From: [Actinomadura] parvosata subsp. kistnae
Lineage (GTDB): Bacteria > Actinomycetota > Actinomycetes > Streptosporangiales > Streptosporangiaceae
Length of the DNA: 64,000 nucleotides
NCBI RefSeq assembly: GCF_900323885.1
Contig: NZ_OOHJ01000018.1
Location: 1,599,001 to 1,663,000 of the forward strand
Direction of reading: 5' to 3'
The notes under the pieces were generated by a model. That model was not told the DNA's origin. It did no database searches and saw nothing but the letters and a program-made list of their open reading frames with translations. Below, in pieces: positions 9,067 through 16,276 of the stretch (within the stretch, counting starts at the first letter, position 1; every line of letters starts with the position of its first letter). Position numbers and translations under genes: made by a program.

Positions 9067-10394
9067 TGAGGATCACCGACCATCTGCGGCAGGCGGACAC
9101 CGGTTATGGCTGCGGCGAGGAGCTGTTCGCCCAAGGAGAGGCCCTGTCCGGCGTACTCCCAGTGGGCGATGACCAGGACGGTGCCCTCTTCGAACAGAGG
9201 GAGCCGTCCGGTGGAGATCTCTTCTGCGCGCATGTGTTCTTCGCGGGCGGAGCGGAGCGCGCCGAGGGTGGTGGAGTAGCGGCGGCTCTTGGTGGAGAAG
9301 TGGCCGCGGAAGCCGAGCATGTGGGCCCAATGGATGAGCCGGAGGTCGGCCAGGGCGGGTTGGCTGCCGAGGCGCAGGCAGGCGGCGATCAGCCGGCGGG
9401 CGTGCTCGCGCACCGGAAGAACGTTCAGGTTGTCGAGGGGTTGGATCCGCCGGTCCAGGGTGCCGACGCACTCCGCCGCCTTCGTGGCGTACTTGGCGAT
9501 GTAGGCGGCCACGGCTTGGTCGGTGAGGTCCCCGGTCATGGTGATCTGGCGGGTGTCGAGCTGCGTGCCCCAGCGGAAGGCACGGCGCAGAGGCTTGATC
9601 TCTGCCGTCACTGCGGCAGCCGCGTGCTGGACGGCTTGGGCAAGTGTGTCTGCCGTGGCCCATGTCGGTGGTGGCGCGTCGGGTCCGTCCGGGCCGTCGA
9701 GGCGGATGACGGCGTGGAAGTGGACGACGCCACGGCGCTGGTACTCGGCGACCTTGGCGAACGCGATGCTGACGTGCTCGCGGAGCGCCTTGACGGTCAA
9801 GCCGTTGAGCCTGGCGAAGCGTCGGCGTAGTGCGAGGGTGAAGCGCCGCCACAGCTCAGGGCTGATGGCGTTGAACAGGACCGAGCCGTCGTAGTCGTAG
9901 CAGTCGGGGCACAGCGGTTCGCCGAGTCGCGGATCGTCGGCGTTGTGCCGGTCGGTGCAGGACATCGTCCGCCCGTGCGGGCAGACCTCGGCGTCGCGGC
10001 GGGCGTGGCAGGGCAGGACCTTGCCGTTCTTCTCCCGCCGCGCGTGGACGACGCCGAAGGACGGCGCGGTAAGCGTCACGAACAGACACGGGTGTGAGGT
10101 GACCGTCTCGGGCACGCCCTTGCCGCCGACGAGGCCGGCGCGGACGAGTTGGTACGTATCGGCGCGGTAGACCTCGGCGCAGGCCGGGCAGCGCGAGGCG
10201 CGGCGCGTCTTGCACGGCACTCGAAGGACGCCGTTGGGTTCGGTGGTGGTGCTGTACCGGTGCAGCAGGTGGCCGGTGGCCTGGTCGTAGTGCTCGACCT
10301 TGCCGCGTAGGTGAATGGGCTGTCGGCAGCCGCCGGTCCGCTTGATCTGGCAGGCCCAGCGGTTGTAATTGGGGTCATGAAGTCGGGAGATCAT
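9063..10394 (-). CDS. repSA: RepSA-like rolling-circle replication initiator
   Basis: About 443 residues from ATG 10394 (MISRLHDPNYNRW). A TTG at 10421 preceded by AGGACGGA is an alternative that adds 9 residues. The N-terminal half carries paired Cys motifs (CPACAEVY; later CPDCYDYDG) and the core has the HUH-endonuclease signature VVHFHAVIRLDG. Later KYATKAAE provides the region where the catalytic Tyr is expected. RepSA nicks the excised circular element to start rolling-circle replication in the donor. The frame stays open further upstream, but that extension runs through a large inverted repeat and a small zinc-finger gene, so it is unlikely to be translated. The stop overlaps xis. Confidence 0.9.
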   Translation of the reverse strand: MISRLHDPNYNRWACQIKRTGGCRQPIHLRGKVEHYDQATGHLLHRYSTTTEPNGVLRVPCKTRRASRCPACAEVYRADTYQLVRAGLVGGKGVPETVTSHPCLFVTLTAPSFGVVHARREKNGKVLPCHARRDAEVCPHGRTMSCTDRHNADDPRLGEPLCPDCYDYDGSVLFNAISPELWRRFTLALRRRFARLNGLTVKALREHVSIAFAKVAEYQRRGVVHFHAVIRLDGPDGPDAPPPTWATADTLAQAVQHAAAAVTAEIKPLRRAFRWGTQLDTRQITMTGDLTDQAVAAYIAKYATKAAECVGTLDRRIQPLDNLNVLPVREHARRLIAACLRLGSQPALADLRLIHWAHMLGFRGHFSTKSRRYSTTLGALRSAREEHMRAEEISTGRLPLFEEGTVLVIAHWEYAGQGLSLGEQLLAAAITGVRLPQMVGDPQ

Positions 10395-10461
10395 CCCGGC
10401 TATGGCGTGTGGGTGGTGCAAGATGGATCCGTCCTGTCCGGATGTGCTCTGGGTGGGATGG

Positions 10462-10508
10462 CCCCTCACCTGGCGCGGAACTTGGCGGTTGTGTGGCCAG
10501 GTGAGGGG
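10462..10508 (-). promoter_or_regulatory. 13-bp perfect inverted repeat in the repSA leader
   Basis: CCCCTCACCTGGC (10462-10474) and GCCAGGTGAGGGG (10496-10508) are exact reverse complements separated by 21 nt. They lie between the zinc-finger gene stop and the repSA start, transcribed in the repSA leader. The repeat could be an attenuator, a replication-origin hairpin or a regulator binding site; nothing in the sequence decides between these. Confidence 0.6.
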
Positions 10509-10515
10509 ATCTCGG

Positions 10516-10635
10516 CTATGCGCCGTGGTTGTCGATTCCGGTGCCGCGGCAGTCACGGCAGGTGTCGCCGTCGCCGTCGAGGCCCGAGCCGTTGCAGGTG
10601 CAGCAGCAGCCGAGTGCGATCTCTTCTGACGTCAC
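10516..10635 (-). CDS. 39-residue DnaJ-type zinc-finger microprotein
   Basis: GTG 10635 to TAG 10518 encodes 39 residues with two CxxC knuckles in DnaJ zinc-finger style: CTCNGSG, then CRDCRGTG. It begins 2 nt after the stop of the 53-residue gene, so translation is probably coupled. Tiny Cys-rich proteins like this are common between the spd and rep genes of AICEs. The two CxxCxGxG-like knuckles suggest one zinc site. Function unknown; perhaps a partner of the replication or transfer proteins. Confidence 0.6.
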   Translation of the reverse strand: MTSEEIALGCCCTCNGSGLDGDGDTCRDCRGTGIDNHGA

Positions 10636-10637
10636 GA

Positions 10638-10799
10638 TCAGTGGCTCTCGCGCGGCGTGATCGTGAGATAGATGCGGTAGTGGCGCGGTCGGTTCCTGGC
10701 GGGGAAGGCCCGCGACATGGACGTGACCGTGAAGTTCTGGCGTAGGTGGATCATGCCGAGGGTGAGCTCGGCGCGGTTGCCCTCGATGCGGATGCGCAT
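10638..10799 (-). CDS. Small basic AICE protein, 53 residues
   Basis: ATG 10799 with an excellent AGGAGGT 7 nt upstream; 53 residues beginning MRIRIEGNRAELTLG and ending YRIYLTITPRESH. The pattern suggests a small beta-rich, basic protein without membrane segments. It sits between the 109-residue gene (12 bp upstream) and the zinc-finger microprotein (2 bp downstream) in the element operon. No family recognised. Confidence 0.65.
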   Translation of the reverse strand: MRIRIEGNRAELTLGMIHLRQNFTVTSMSRAFPARNRPRHYRIYLTITPRESH

Positions 10800-10811
10800 G
10801 GTGCGTACCTC

Positions 10812-11141
10812 CTAGATGTCGGTCTGGATGCAGTCGCGGTAGCTGTCCACGGCGGCGTGGCGGGCACGGGCGGTGGCGAGGATGGCGGTGAACTCGTAGG
10901 TGACCGGTCCGAAGGAGATGCTGGTCATGTAGTGGCCGTGAGGGAGGTGGTCGCGGTCGATGTCCGTACCGAGCAGGGCGGCGACCTTGTCGACCTCGGC
11001 GCACATCTGTTCGTCGGTGTCGTTGGAGGGAAAGCCGCGGATGATGACGGGTGCTATGGAGGTGGGTACTTGCGGGTTGGCCTTGAGGAAGCCGGCCAGA
11101 GCGATCAGGCCGGCGATGAGGGCGTTTCGGTCGTTGTTCAT
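10812..11141 (-). CDS. Conserved AICE hypothetical protein, 109 residues
   Basis: 109 residues starting MNNDRNALIAGLIALAGFL, with AAAGG about 8 nt upstream. A short N-terminal helix precedes a mixed alpha/beta body containing the IIRGFPSNDTDEQ and HGHYMTSISFGPV segments. The ATG overlaps the stop of the DUF2637 gene (ATGA). No catalytic motif is seen. Genes of this size and position recur in AICE transfer/replication operons; the role is not known. Confidence 0.7.
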   Translation of the reverse strand: MNNDRNALIAGLIALAGFLKANPQVPTSIAPVIIRGFPSNDTDEQMCAEVDKVAALLGTDIDRDHLPHGHYMTSISFGPVTYEFTAILATARARHAAVDSYRDCIQTDI

Positions 11142-11812
11142 GGCGATTGCCTTTCGTGGTTCTGGAACGTTCCACAGATGCTGAGTAGGTCGGATGCGAG
11201 TTGCTCGGAGACGCCCAGGCGGGCGCGGAGGACGTCACGGGTGATGGGCTTGCTGTGCCTGGCGTGGTGCTCGTCGGCCACTCGGCGGGCGTAGTCGACA
11301 AGCGCAGGAGAAGGTCCAGGCCGATCCACGTCCACAGCCGGGGCGAGAGCGGGACGATCGTTGGCGGGTACGGCGGGCGGTTCATCGGGCTGAGGACTCG
11401 GCGATGCTTCCGGGAGTGAGGTGGGACGAGGGCCCGACGTCCGGCGTTCGAGCATGGAGACTGCGACGAGGAAAGCCGCTGCTGGAGTCGCCGCGGTGAT
11501 CCAGCCCCAGACGGTCGGGTCGGCTTGTTGCAGGTTGGCAGCCAGAGAGAGGACGATGCCGCCGGTCAGGACGAGGACCGGCCAGGACATCGGGCCGCGC
11601 CGCTGGCGCCCGGTCTTCTTGTCGCGCTGCCGCTCGCGGGCGGCCATGACGCAGGTGAGGTCGATGCAGACGGCGATCGCCCAGGCCATCCAGCCGGACT
11701 GTCCGTGTTCGCTGGCGGTGTCGCGGATGTGGGTGAAGGACCCAGCTCCGGCGATGAGGGCCAGGACGAGGACGGGGCCGGTGTCCATCAGCCAGTGGGC
11801 GAGGCGTCGCAT
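11138..11812 (-). CDS. DUF2637-type (SpdB-like) membrane protein with DNA-binding-like tail
   Basis: 224 residues. Several membrane helices occupy residues 8-125 (VLVLALIAGAG; AWAIAVCIDLTCVMA; WPVLVLTGGIVLSLAA; WGWITAATPAAAFLVAV). This is the layout of the DUF2637/Spd family that helps plasmid or element DNA spread between hyphal compartments. A Pro-rich linker leads to a C-terminal HTH-like region (ITRDVLRARLGVSEQLASDLL). It follows traB by 4 bp in the operon and overlaps the next gene by 4 bp, fitting a transfer/spread role at the septum. Confidence 0.8.
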   Translation of the reverse strand: MRRLAHWLMDTGPVLVLALIAGAGSFTHIRDTASEHGQSGWMAWAIAVCIDLTCVMAARERQRDKKTGRQRRGPMSWPVLVLTGGIVLSLAANLQQADPTVWGWITAATPAAAFLVAVSMLERRTSGPRPTSLPEASPSPQPDEPPAVPANDRPALAPAVDVDRPGPSPALVDYARRVADEHHARHSKPITRDVLRARLGVSEQLASDLLSICGTFQNHERQSP

Positions 11813-11816
11813 CGGA

Positions 11817-13187
11817 TCAGGCCTTCCGCGGGTCCGGGATGGAGTCGAGGAACTCGGCGAGGTCGGCGTCGGTCGGTGAGGTGGTGTGGCCGGCGACGAT
11901 GTCCGCCCAGGTGGGCGTTCGGTCGGTGTAGGTGGTGGCGGCGAGTTCGGCGGCCTGCTCGCTGACGTAGAAGGAACGGGCGCGGTACCACTGGCCGTCC
12001 TGGGAGGCGACGATCGCGACGCCCGGCGTCTCGGCGGGGATGGCGCGAGCCGAGGCGAGTGCGGCGGGATCGAGGTCGCCGAGGGTCATGGTGGCGGTCT
12101 CGGGGTCGTTGACGCGGTGGCAGATGCGGCCGGAGCACTGGGCGCGGAGGGCGGTGACGCCGGGACCGAGGTCGGAGCCGATGCGTTGGCCGCAGCAGAA
12201 CAGGTAGATGCCGAAAGCTCGCCCGAGCTGGGCCACCCGCAGGAGCGCCGTCGAGGTCTTGGCGATCTCGTCCTTCTCGCTCTTGTCGGCCATCAGGTAC
12301 AGCTCGGCGAGTTCGTCGACCAGGACGACGACAGGCACGGGCCGCTGTTCGTCCGGGAGTTGCCAGATGTTGCGGGCGCCGGCCTCACGGCACAGGGCCA
12401 TGCGGGCGGTCATCAGGCCAACGAGGTCATCAAGCAGCGCGGTGCATTCACTTCGTGTGGTGCCCAGCGCCGAGAGGCGAGGACTGTACGGGGTGAACTC
12501 CACGCCGCCCTTGAGGTCGAAGCCGACCAGCGCGACCGGCTGTGGCGCGAGTCCTTGGACCAGGGCGTTGGCGAGGTTGGACTTGCCTGACTGTGTAGCT
12601 CCGGCGTTGATGTAGTGCGGGACGGTCTTGAAGTCGATGATCCACGGGCCGCCGGTCTCCAGGCGTCCGACGATGACCTTGAGCAGTTCGGGCGAGGTCG
12701 GCAAGTTCTCGACCCGGACGAGTGGATCGCGGACGGTGGCGGACAGAACGACCCGTCCGGGACGAGGGGAGGAGACGCGGACCGCGTGGATCCCCCAGGA
12801 GTGGGCGAGCCGTTCGGCGGCATCGGAGTAGTCGGCGGGGATCTGGCCTTCAAGGGTGTGCAGGGTGACCCGCCAGCCGTAGCGGGTGGGCTTGGGCAGC
12901 CACATGAACGGCTTGGTGTCCACGGCGATGCGCTGCCACTTGCGCCGGACGCGGACGACGCCGGTCGAGGCGACCAGGCCAGGAACGGTGGTGAACCAGA
13001 AGCGCTGCCGCTTCTTGGTGAGGTTGCAGCCGAGGGCGACCTTGCGCCAGCTGGCCCGTACGCTGATCGCGACGAACGGGAAGGCCACCACGAGCCAGAA
13101 CGACGGGTAGTGCCAGCGGCGCCAAGCCCAGAGCCCGGCCGCCGAAGCGGCCAGGACTCCGAGCATGATGAGCGTGGTGTCAGACAC
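11817..13187 (-). CDS. traB: TraB/TraSA FtsK-like conjugative DNA translocase
   Basis: 456 residues. Two N-terminal hydrophobic stretches (LIMLGVLAASAAGLWAW; FWLVVAFPFVAI) anchor it. The FtsK/SpoIIIE ATPase core has Walker A GATQSGKS at 196-203 and Walker B VVVLVDELAEL near 290-300. Such proteins form a hexameric septal pore and move double-stranded DNA between mycelia, the distinctive actinomycete conjugation route. The start overlaps the upstream gene by 8 bp. I did not find a convincing cluster of 8-bp TRS repeats that would mark clt. Confidence 0.92.
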   Translation of the reverse strand: MSDTTLIMLGVLAASAAGLWAWRRWHYPSFWLVVAFPFVAISVRASWRKVALGCNLTKKRQRFWFTTVPGLVASTGVVRVRRKWQRIAVDTKPFMWLPKPTRYGWRVTLHTLEGQIPADYSDAAERLAHSWGIHAVRVSSPRPGRVVLSATVRDPLVRVENLPTSPELLKVIVGRLETGGPWIIDFKTVPHYINAGATQSGKSNLANALVQGLAPQPVALVGFDLKGGVEFTPYSPRLSALGTTRSECTALLDDLVGLMTARMALCREAGARNIWQLPDEQRPVPVVVLVDELAELYLMADKSEKDEIAKTSTALLRVAQLGRAFGIYLFCCGQRIGSDLGPGVTALRAQCSGRICHRVNDPETATMTLGDLDPAALASARAIPAETPGVAIVASQDGQWYRARSFYVSEQAAELAATTYTDRTPTWADIVAGHTTSPTDADLAEFLDSIPDPRKA

Positions 13188-13512
13188 GGAGCGGCTCCGT
13201 GTCCACCGGTAGGAGCGCGGCGGCTCGGTAGGAGATGCCCCACCGGCCGGCGATCTCCCAGACGTACCCGACCAGGCCGGTCGGGTTTACCTGCTGACCG
13301 GCGCTGATCGGGGGCTCCCCCGAGGTGCCGATCTTGACGAGCTCGATCCGGCCGAACTCGTCCTCGACCGAGACGGTGACTTCGTAGACGGTGTTGCCGT
13401 GCTTGTCGGTCTTGATCTCTCCGGTGTCCTTGTTGAGCAGGCGCGGCTTGGGCGCCTTCACGCAGGTGATGACGAGCTTGGAGGTGTCGACGGGGATCGG
13501 GATGGTACGCAC
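13180..13512 (-). CDS. Conserved AICE leader-operon protein, 110 residues
   Basis: First gene of the minus-strand AICE operon, 110 residues, start MRTIPIPVDTSKLVITC. The middle alternates strands and charged loops (LLNKDTGEIKTDKHGNTVYEVTVSVEDE) and contains a Trp-rich YVWEIAGRWGISYRA, suggesting a small beta-rich protein. AICEs commonly carry a gene of this kind directly before traB. It overlaps traB by 8 bp. Transcription should start in the intergenic region carrying the palindromic operators. Specific function unknown. Confidence 0.75.
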   Translation of the reverse strand: MRTIPIPVDTSKLVITCVKAPKPRLLNKDTGEIKTDKHGNTVYEVTVSVEDEFGRIELVKIGTSGEPPISAGQQVNPTGLVGYVWEIAGRWGISYRAAALLPVDTEPLRV

Positions 13513-13551
13513 GAGAGCTGATCTCCTTCAGAGGCGGTGTTCTACTTACCA

Positions 13552-13567
13552 AGATACCTAGGTATCT
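13552..13567. promoter_or_regulatory. 16-bp palindromic operator (site 1) of the KorSA-like repressor
   Basis: AGATACCTAGGTATCT is a perfect 16-bp palindrome in the divergent region, about 40 bp upstream of the transfer operon's first gene. A second related site lies at 13621-13636. Their position fits autoregulated GntR control of both directions. Confidence 0.75.
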
Positions 13568-13620
13568 AGTTTTGTAAACCAAGATAGCTGACTCGGATCG
13601 AGATTGCTTACAGGTTGCCC

Positions 13621-13636
13621 AGAGACCTAGGCATCT
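13621..13636. promoter_or_regulatory. Operator site 2 of the KorSA-like repressor
   Basis: AGAGACCTAGGCATCT matches site 1 (AGATACCTAGGTATCT) at 14 of 16 bases with the same CCTAGG centre, and both continue with AG. It lies 20 bp before the GntR gene start, so binding would block the repressor's own promoter. Confidence 0.7.
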
Positions 13637-13656
13637 AGAAAGGCTAAAGTTGGGTC

Positions 13657-14040
13657 ATGGCATCCACCGACCGTCGCCGGCCGTACCTGCGAATCGCCGA
13701 GGACATCCGGCGCGACATCGCATCGGGCCGCTACGCGGTCGGCGAGCGCCTCCCCGTGGCCCGCGAACTGGCCGAACGGTACGGCGTTGCCATGATGACC
13801 ATCGGCAACGCCCTAGCCGTCCTACGCGACGAAGGACTCATCGAGACCCGCCAGGGAGCCGGCAGTTTCGTCAGCCGGACCCCCGACGACGAGACCGCCG
13901 GCCCGACTCCCGGCGAGCACAGCGAAGAGTTCCGCATCATCTCCGAGCAGCTGAGCGAGATCCGTCAGCACATGCAGAAGCTGACAGTCAGGCTGGACGA
14001 GCTAGACGCCCGGACTCGTCCTGATCAAGCCGAGAAGTGA
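13657..14040 (+). CDS. GntR-family repressor (KorSA-like)
   Basis: 127 residues. An N-terminal GntR winged helix (YLRIAEDIRRDIASGRYAVG, then LPVARELAERYGVAMMTI and GLIETRQGAGSFV) is followed by a short coiled-coil tail rather than a large ligand domain. This matches the KorSA-type repressors that keep AICE transfer genes silent. It is transcribed divergently from the traB operon across two related palindromes. The 3' end overlaps a small minus-strand gene. Confidence 0.85.
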   Translation: MASTDRRRPYLRIAEDIRRDIASGRYAVGERLPVARELAERYGVAMMTIGNALAVLRDEGLIETRQGAGSFVSRTPDDETAGPTPGEHSEEFRIISEQLSEIRQHMQKLTVRLDELDARTRPDQAEK

Positions 14041-14146
14041 TCCTCTCGGTGCGCCGCTGGAGTTCGGCCAGGTCGACCGTGATCTCCGCCAGCTCACGTA
14101 GCAGGATCTGTCGTTCGATCTCACTGAGACCCACGTACCACCCCAT
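13988..14146 (-). CDS. Small coiled-coil hypothetical protein, 52 residues
   Basis: ATG 14146 starts MGWYVGLSEIERQILLREL and continues as an amphipathic helix with regular Leu/Ile spacing (ITVDLAELQRRTERITSRL), so a short coiled coil. It overlaps the tail of the convergent GntR gene, itself a coiled-coil coding region, by 53 bp. No clear ribosome site is seen. It may be a real AICE microprotein or a shadow; moderately doubtful. Confidence 0.4.
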   Translation of the reverse strand: MGWYVGLSEIERQILLRELAEITVDLAELQRRTERITSRLDQDESGRLARPA

Positions 14147-14228
14147 TGTGTAGGCAGGACGCCGGAGCGCCCCCGGGTTACCTGACAGGTGGGGAGCCAT
14201 TGCGCGGATAGCCCTCCGTCTTCCGTGC

Positions 14229-15443
14229 TCACAGCAGCCGCATCGCCTTGGCGAGATTGAGGATCTCGCGCTGACGATGCAGGTTGCCGCTGTCCCTCAG
14301 GTCGCGCACGATGTTGCGGACCAGTGGACGGTTCCGGACGTGCTGGGGCGCGATCCGGTCGGCACGGAGCAGAGCGTCTGCCGCTTGGTTGTCCTTCCTG
14401 TTCATGTGGTAACCCGCCGCGGTGCAGGTCCAGTAGTGGGCCTGACGTTCGGACGAGGCGATCTGGGCGACTTCAACGTGTTCGGCGCGGGAGATGACCT
14501 CGCGGGGCCGGCCCAGCTCCATGCTCACCTCGACCGCGTGGATCGTGGTGTTCACCCGGTTGAACTGCGTCTGGAAGACGTTGCCGTCCCGCGGCAGCAC
14601 CTCGGCGACCCTGCGGGCCTCCTCCAGATGGCCCTCAGCCTCTCGCTGATCCCATAGTCGCGAGTACGCCACCGCGGCGCGCAGGTGCAGGGCGCCCCAC
14701 ATCGCCTTGATCGTGTCGCTCCCGCCTACGTGGGGTTCGATCTGGTCGATCGCCGACAGGGCCGCGTCCTTGGCGGGGTCGAGCTGCGCTTCGTGCAGCC
14801 ACACGCCGCAGAGGTCCCAGCTCGCGGCGGCGACCAGGTCCGGGGCGCCGACCCGTTGCGCAGCGACGAGCTCACGCTGCACGGCGGTCCAGCCCAGGTC
14901 ATGATGTCCCAGGAGGTTGGACGACACCCGCGCCATGTGGCAGGCCCGCAACATCAGCGCCTCGGCCCGTTCGCGATCGGCCGAGGAGTCGTTGGTGACG
15001 GCGATCAGGTCAGTCAGGATGCCGGGCAGCACCTCGCCCAGAGCGGTGAACCTGGCGTCCTGGCGCAGCTGCTCGGCGAGGCGCACGTTCGCCTCAAGTT
15101 CCTGCAGCGGCCGAGGTTCTCTTGCCGCCCGGAGCATAATCCCGCTGGGCAGCGAGGCCTGCTGAAGTGCGAGCCGTAGCGCCGGCACCGCCGCGTGGCC
15201 GGAGTCGAGATCCGTCGTCTCGTGCTGGTACGGCTGGCCGGTGAGCTCTGCGACCTCCACCCCGAGCACCTCAGCGAGCTGCCCGACCACGCTCATGCGG
15301 TCCAGTGGCAGCCGCCCGTTCTCCACCTTCGACAGCCAGGAGACGGAGCGGCCAACCTTCTCAGCGAGGGTGGCCTGATCCCACCCCTTGCGGTGACGTG
15401 CCCGCGCGATCCTCTGGCCTTGCGTCGCGTACTCTGTTGCCAC
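14229..15443 (-). CDS. XRE-family regulator with TPR-like C-terminal domain
   Basis: 404 residues from GTG 15443, which has GGAGGGG about 8 nt upstream. Residues 8-65 form a clear XRE helix-turn-helix (IARARHRKGWDQATLAEKVG, then VSWLSKVENGR). The rest is a long helical repeat body of the TPR-like type used for peptide or signal sensing. Regulators of this build are typical of actinomycete elements and secondary-metabolism loci. The upstream region holds three separate inverted repeats (15504-15598), any of which may be its operator. Downstream is the small gene at 13988-14146. Confidence 0.85.
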   Translation of the reverse strand: MATEYATQGQRIARARHRKGWDQATLAEKVGRSVSWLSKVENGRLPLDRMSVVGQLAEVLGVEVAELTGQPYQHETTDLDSGHAAVPALRLALQQASLPSGIMLRAAREPRPLQELEANVRLAEQLRQDARFTALGEVLPGILTDLIAVTNDSSADRERAEALMLRACHMARVSSNLLGHHDLGWTAVQRELVAAQRVGAPDLVAAASWDLCGVWLHEAQLDPAKDAALSAIDQIEPHVGGSDTIKAMWGALHLRAAVAYSRLWDQREAEGHLEEARRVAEVLPRDGNVFQTQFNRVNTTIHAVEVSMELGRPREVISRAEHVEVAQIASSERQAHYWTCTAAGYHMNRKDNQAADALLRADRIAPQHVRNRPLVRNIVRDLRDSGNLHRQREILNLAKAMRLL

Positions 15444-15503
15444 GTCCGAGCCCCTCCCTCTCGCCGTCGCTTGCTTCGACGATAAGACGGGTGACGTGGG
15501 CCA

Positions 15504-15598
15504 CTGGCAGAAAAACTGCCAGTCGGCAGGCATGCGAAACCGCAGGTCGGCCTTCGACCTGCGGAAACGCTTGTCACAGATCAGTTTCAGACTGTGAC
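15504..15598. promoter_or_regulatory. Three consecutive inverted repeats upstream of the XRE gene
   Basis: Within 95 bp lie CTGGCAG-AAAAA-CTGCCAG (15504-15522), CCGCAGGTCG-GCCTT-CGACCTGCGG (15540-15564, a 10-bp stem) and GTCACAG-N12-CTGTGAC (15573-15598). All are perfect. The 10-bp hairpin is a likely terminator of the 98-residue gene upstream on the minus strand; the others look like dimeric-regulator sites. Confidence 0.65.
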
Positions 15599-15634
15599 GC
15601 TACGTGTGCGTGGGCTACGAGGGTCGGCGCGTCC

Positions 15635-15931
15635 TCACCTCGCTTCGCCGTTGATGAGCTGCCGCCACAGCCTCTCGGCGGCACTGACCTTGATGCGTGG
15701 ACTCTCGGCGATGACCCAGGGAGAGACCGACCGGTCATACCGCCGGATGAAGCCCTGCCCTCCGGCCCGGCAGTCCTCGAAGATGATCGGCAGGCATTCG
15801 CAGGTGTAGCCCCGGACGCGCGCGGGAAGCGGACGGTCTTCGACCATGGCCCACCTGACCGGCACCGCGTCCGGGCGTGGCGTGGCGGGGTGGGTGCCGT
15901 GAAAGTCGTAGTCCTCTGCCACAGGGCTCAC
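15635..15931 (-). CDS. Conserved small actinomycete element protein, 98 residues
   Basis: 98 residues from GTG 15931, overlapping the stop of the upstream 63-residue gene (GTGA). It contains a central CxC segment (VRGYTCECLPIIFEDCRAGG) followed by FIRRYDRSV and a C-terminal helix AERLWRQLINGEAR. The three clustered Cys residues suggest a metal site. No membrane segment. It resembles small hypothetical proteins often found beside XRE regulators in actinomycete elements; role unknown. Confidence 0.65.
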   Translation of the reverse strand: MSPVAEDYDFHGTHPATPRPDAVPVRWAMVEDRPLPARVRGYTCECLPIIFEDCRAGGQGFIRRYDRSVSPWVIAESPRIKVSAAERLWRQLINGEAR

Positions 15932-16119
15932 CGTCCTTCATGAAGAGCGATCGCCAACAGAGCGCCGGCGGCGCTCATGGGGACCGTGATCGATGAACAG
16001 GCGTTGGTGAGCGAGGAGCCATCTCCAGTCGCGGCGTGCGCACTCTCGGAGCGGCAGGCCGGAGCACAGCCGCGAAGCCCCACCCGACGGGGCACTGGAC
16101 CGTCACTCACCAACGCCAT
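15928..16119 (-). CDS. Small Cys-containing hypothetical protein, 63 residues
   Basis: 63 residues from ATG 16119, ending in a hydrophobic AAGALLAIALHEGR segment, with three Cys residues. A promoter-like pair (TAGACA, 17 bp, TAGCTT) ends about 7 bp before this ATG, so the message may be leaderless. A GTG three codons in is an alternative start. It is coupled by GTGA to the 98-residue gene. No family recognised. Confidence 0.55.
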   Translation of the reverse strand: MALVSDGPVPRRVGLRGCAPACRSESAHAATGDGSSLTNACSSITVPMSAAGALLAIALHEGR

Positions 16120-16125
16120 GTCTCC

Positions 16126-16154
16126 AAGCTAGCAAGCCTGTAAGTACCTGTCTA
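16126..16154 (-). promoter_or_regulatory. Candidate leaderless promoter for the 63/98-residue gene pair
   Basis: On the minus strand, TAGACA (16154-16149) and TAGCTT (16131-16126) are separated by exactly 17 bp. The expected start point falls on or next to ATG 16119, predicting a leaderless transcript. Confidence 0.5.
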
Positions 16155-16276
16155 CTCCATGGCATTCCATGAAGCTCCACGATCCGGCGTGAAGGGCCGT
16201 GAAACGCCCTCCTACTCTCATACCGTGGCCAGATATGTCGAGCACACGCGCACCTGGGAGTTCGACGAGGACCGTT

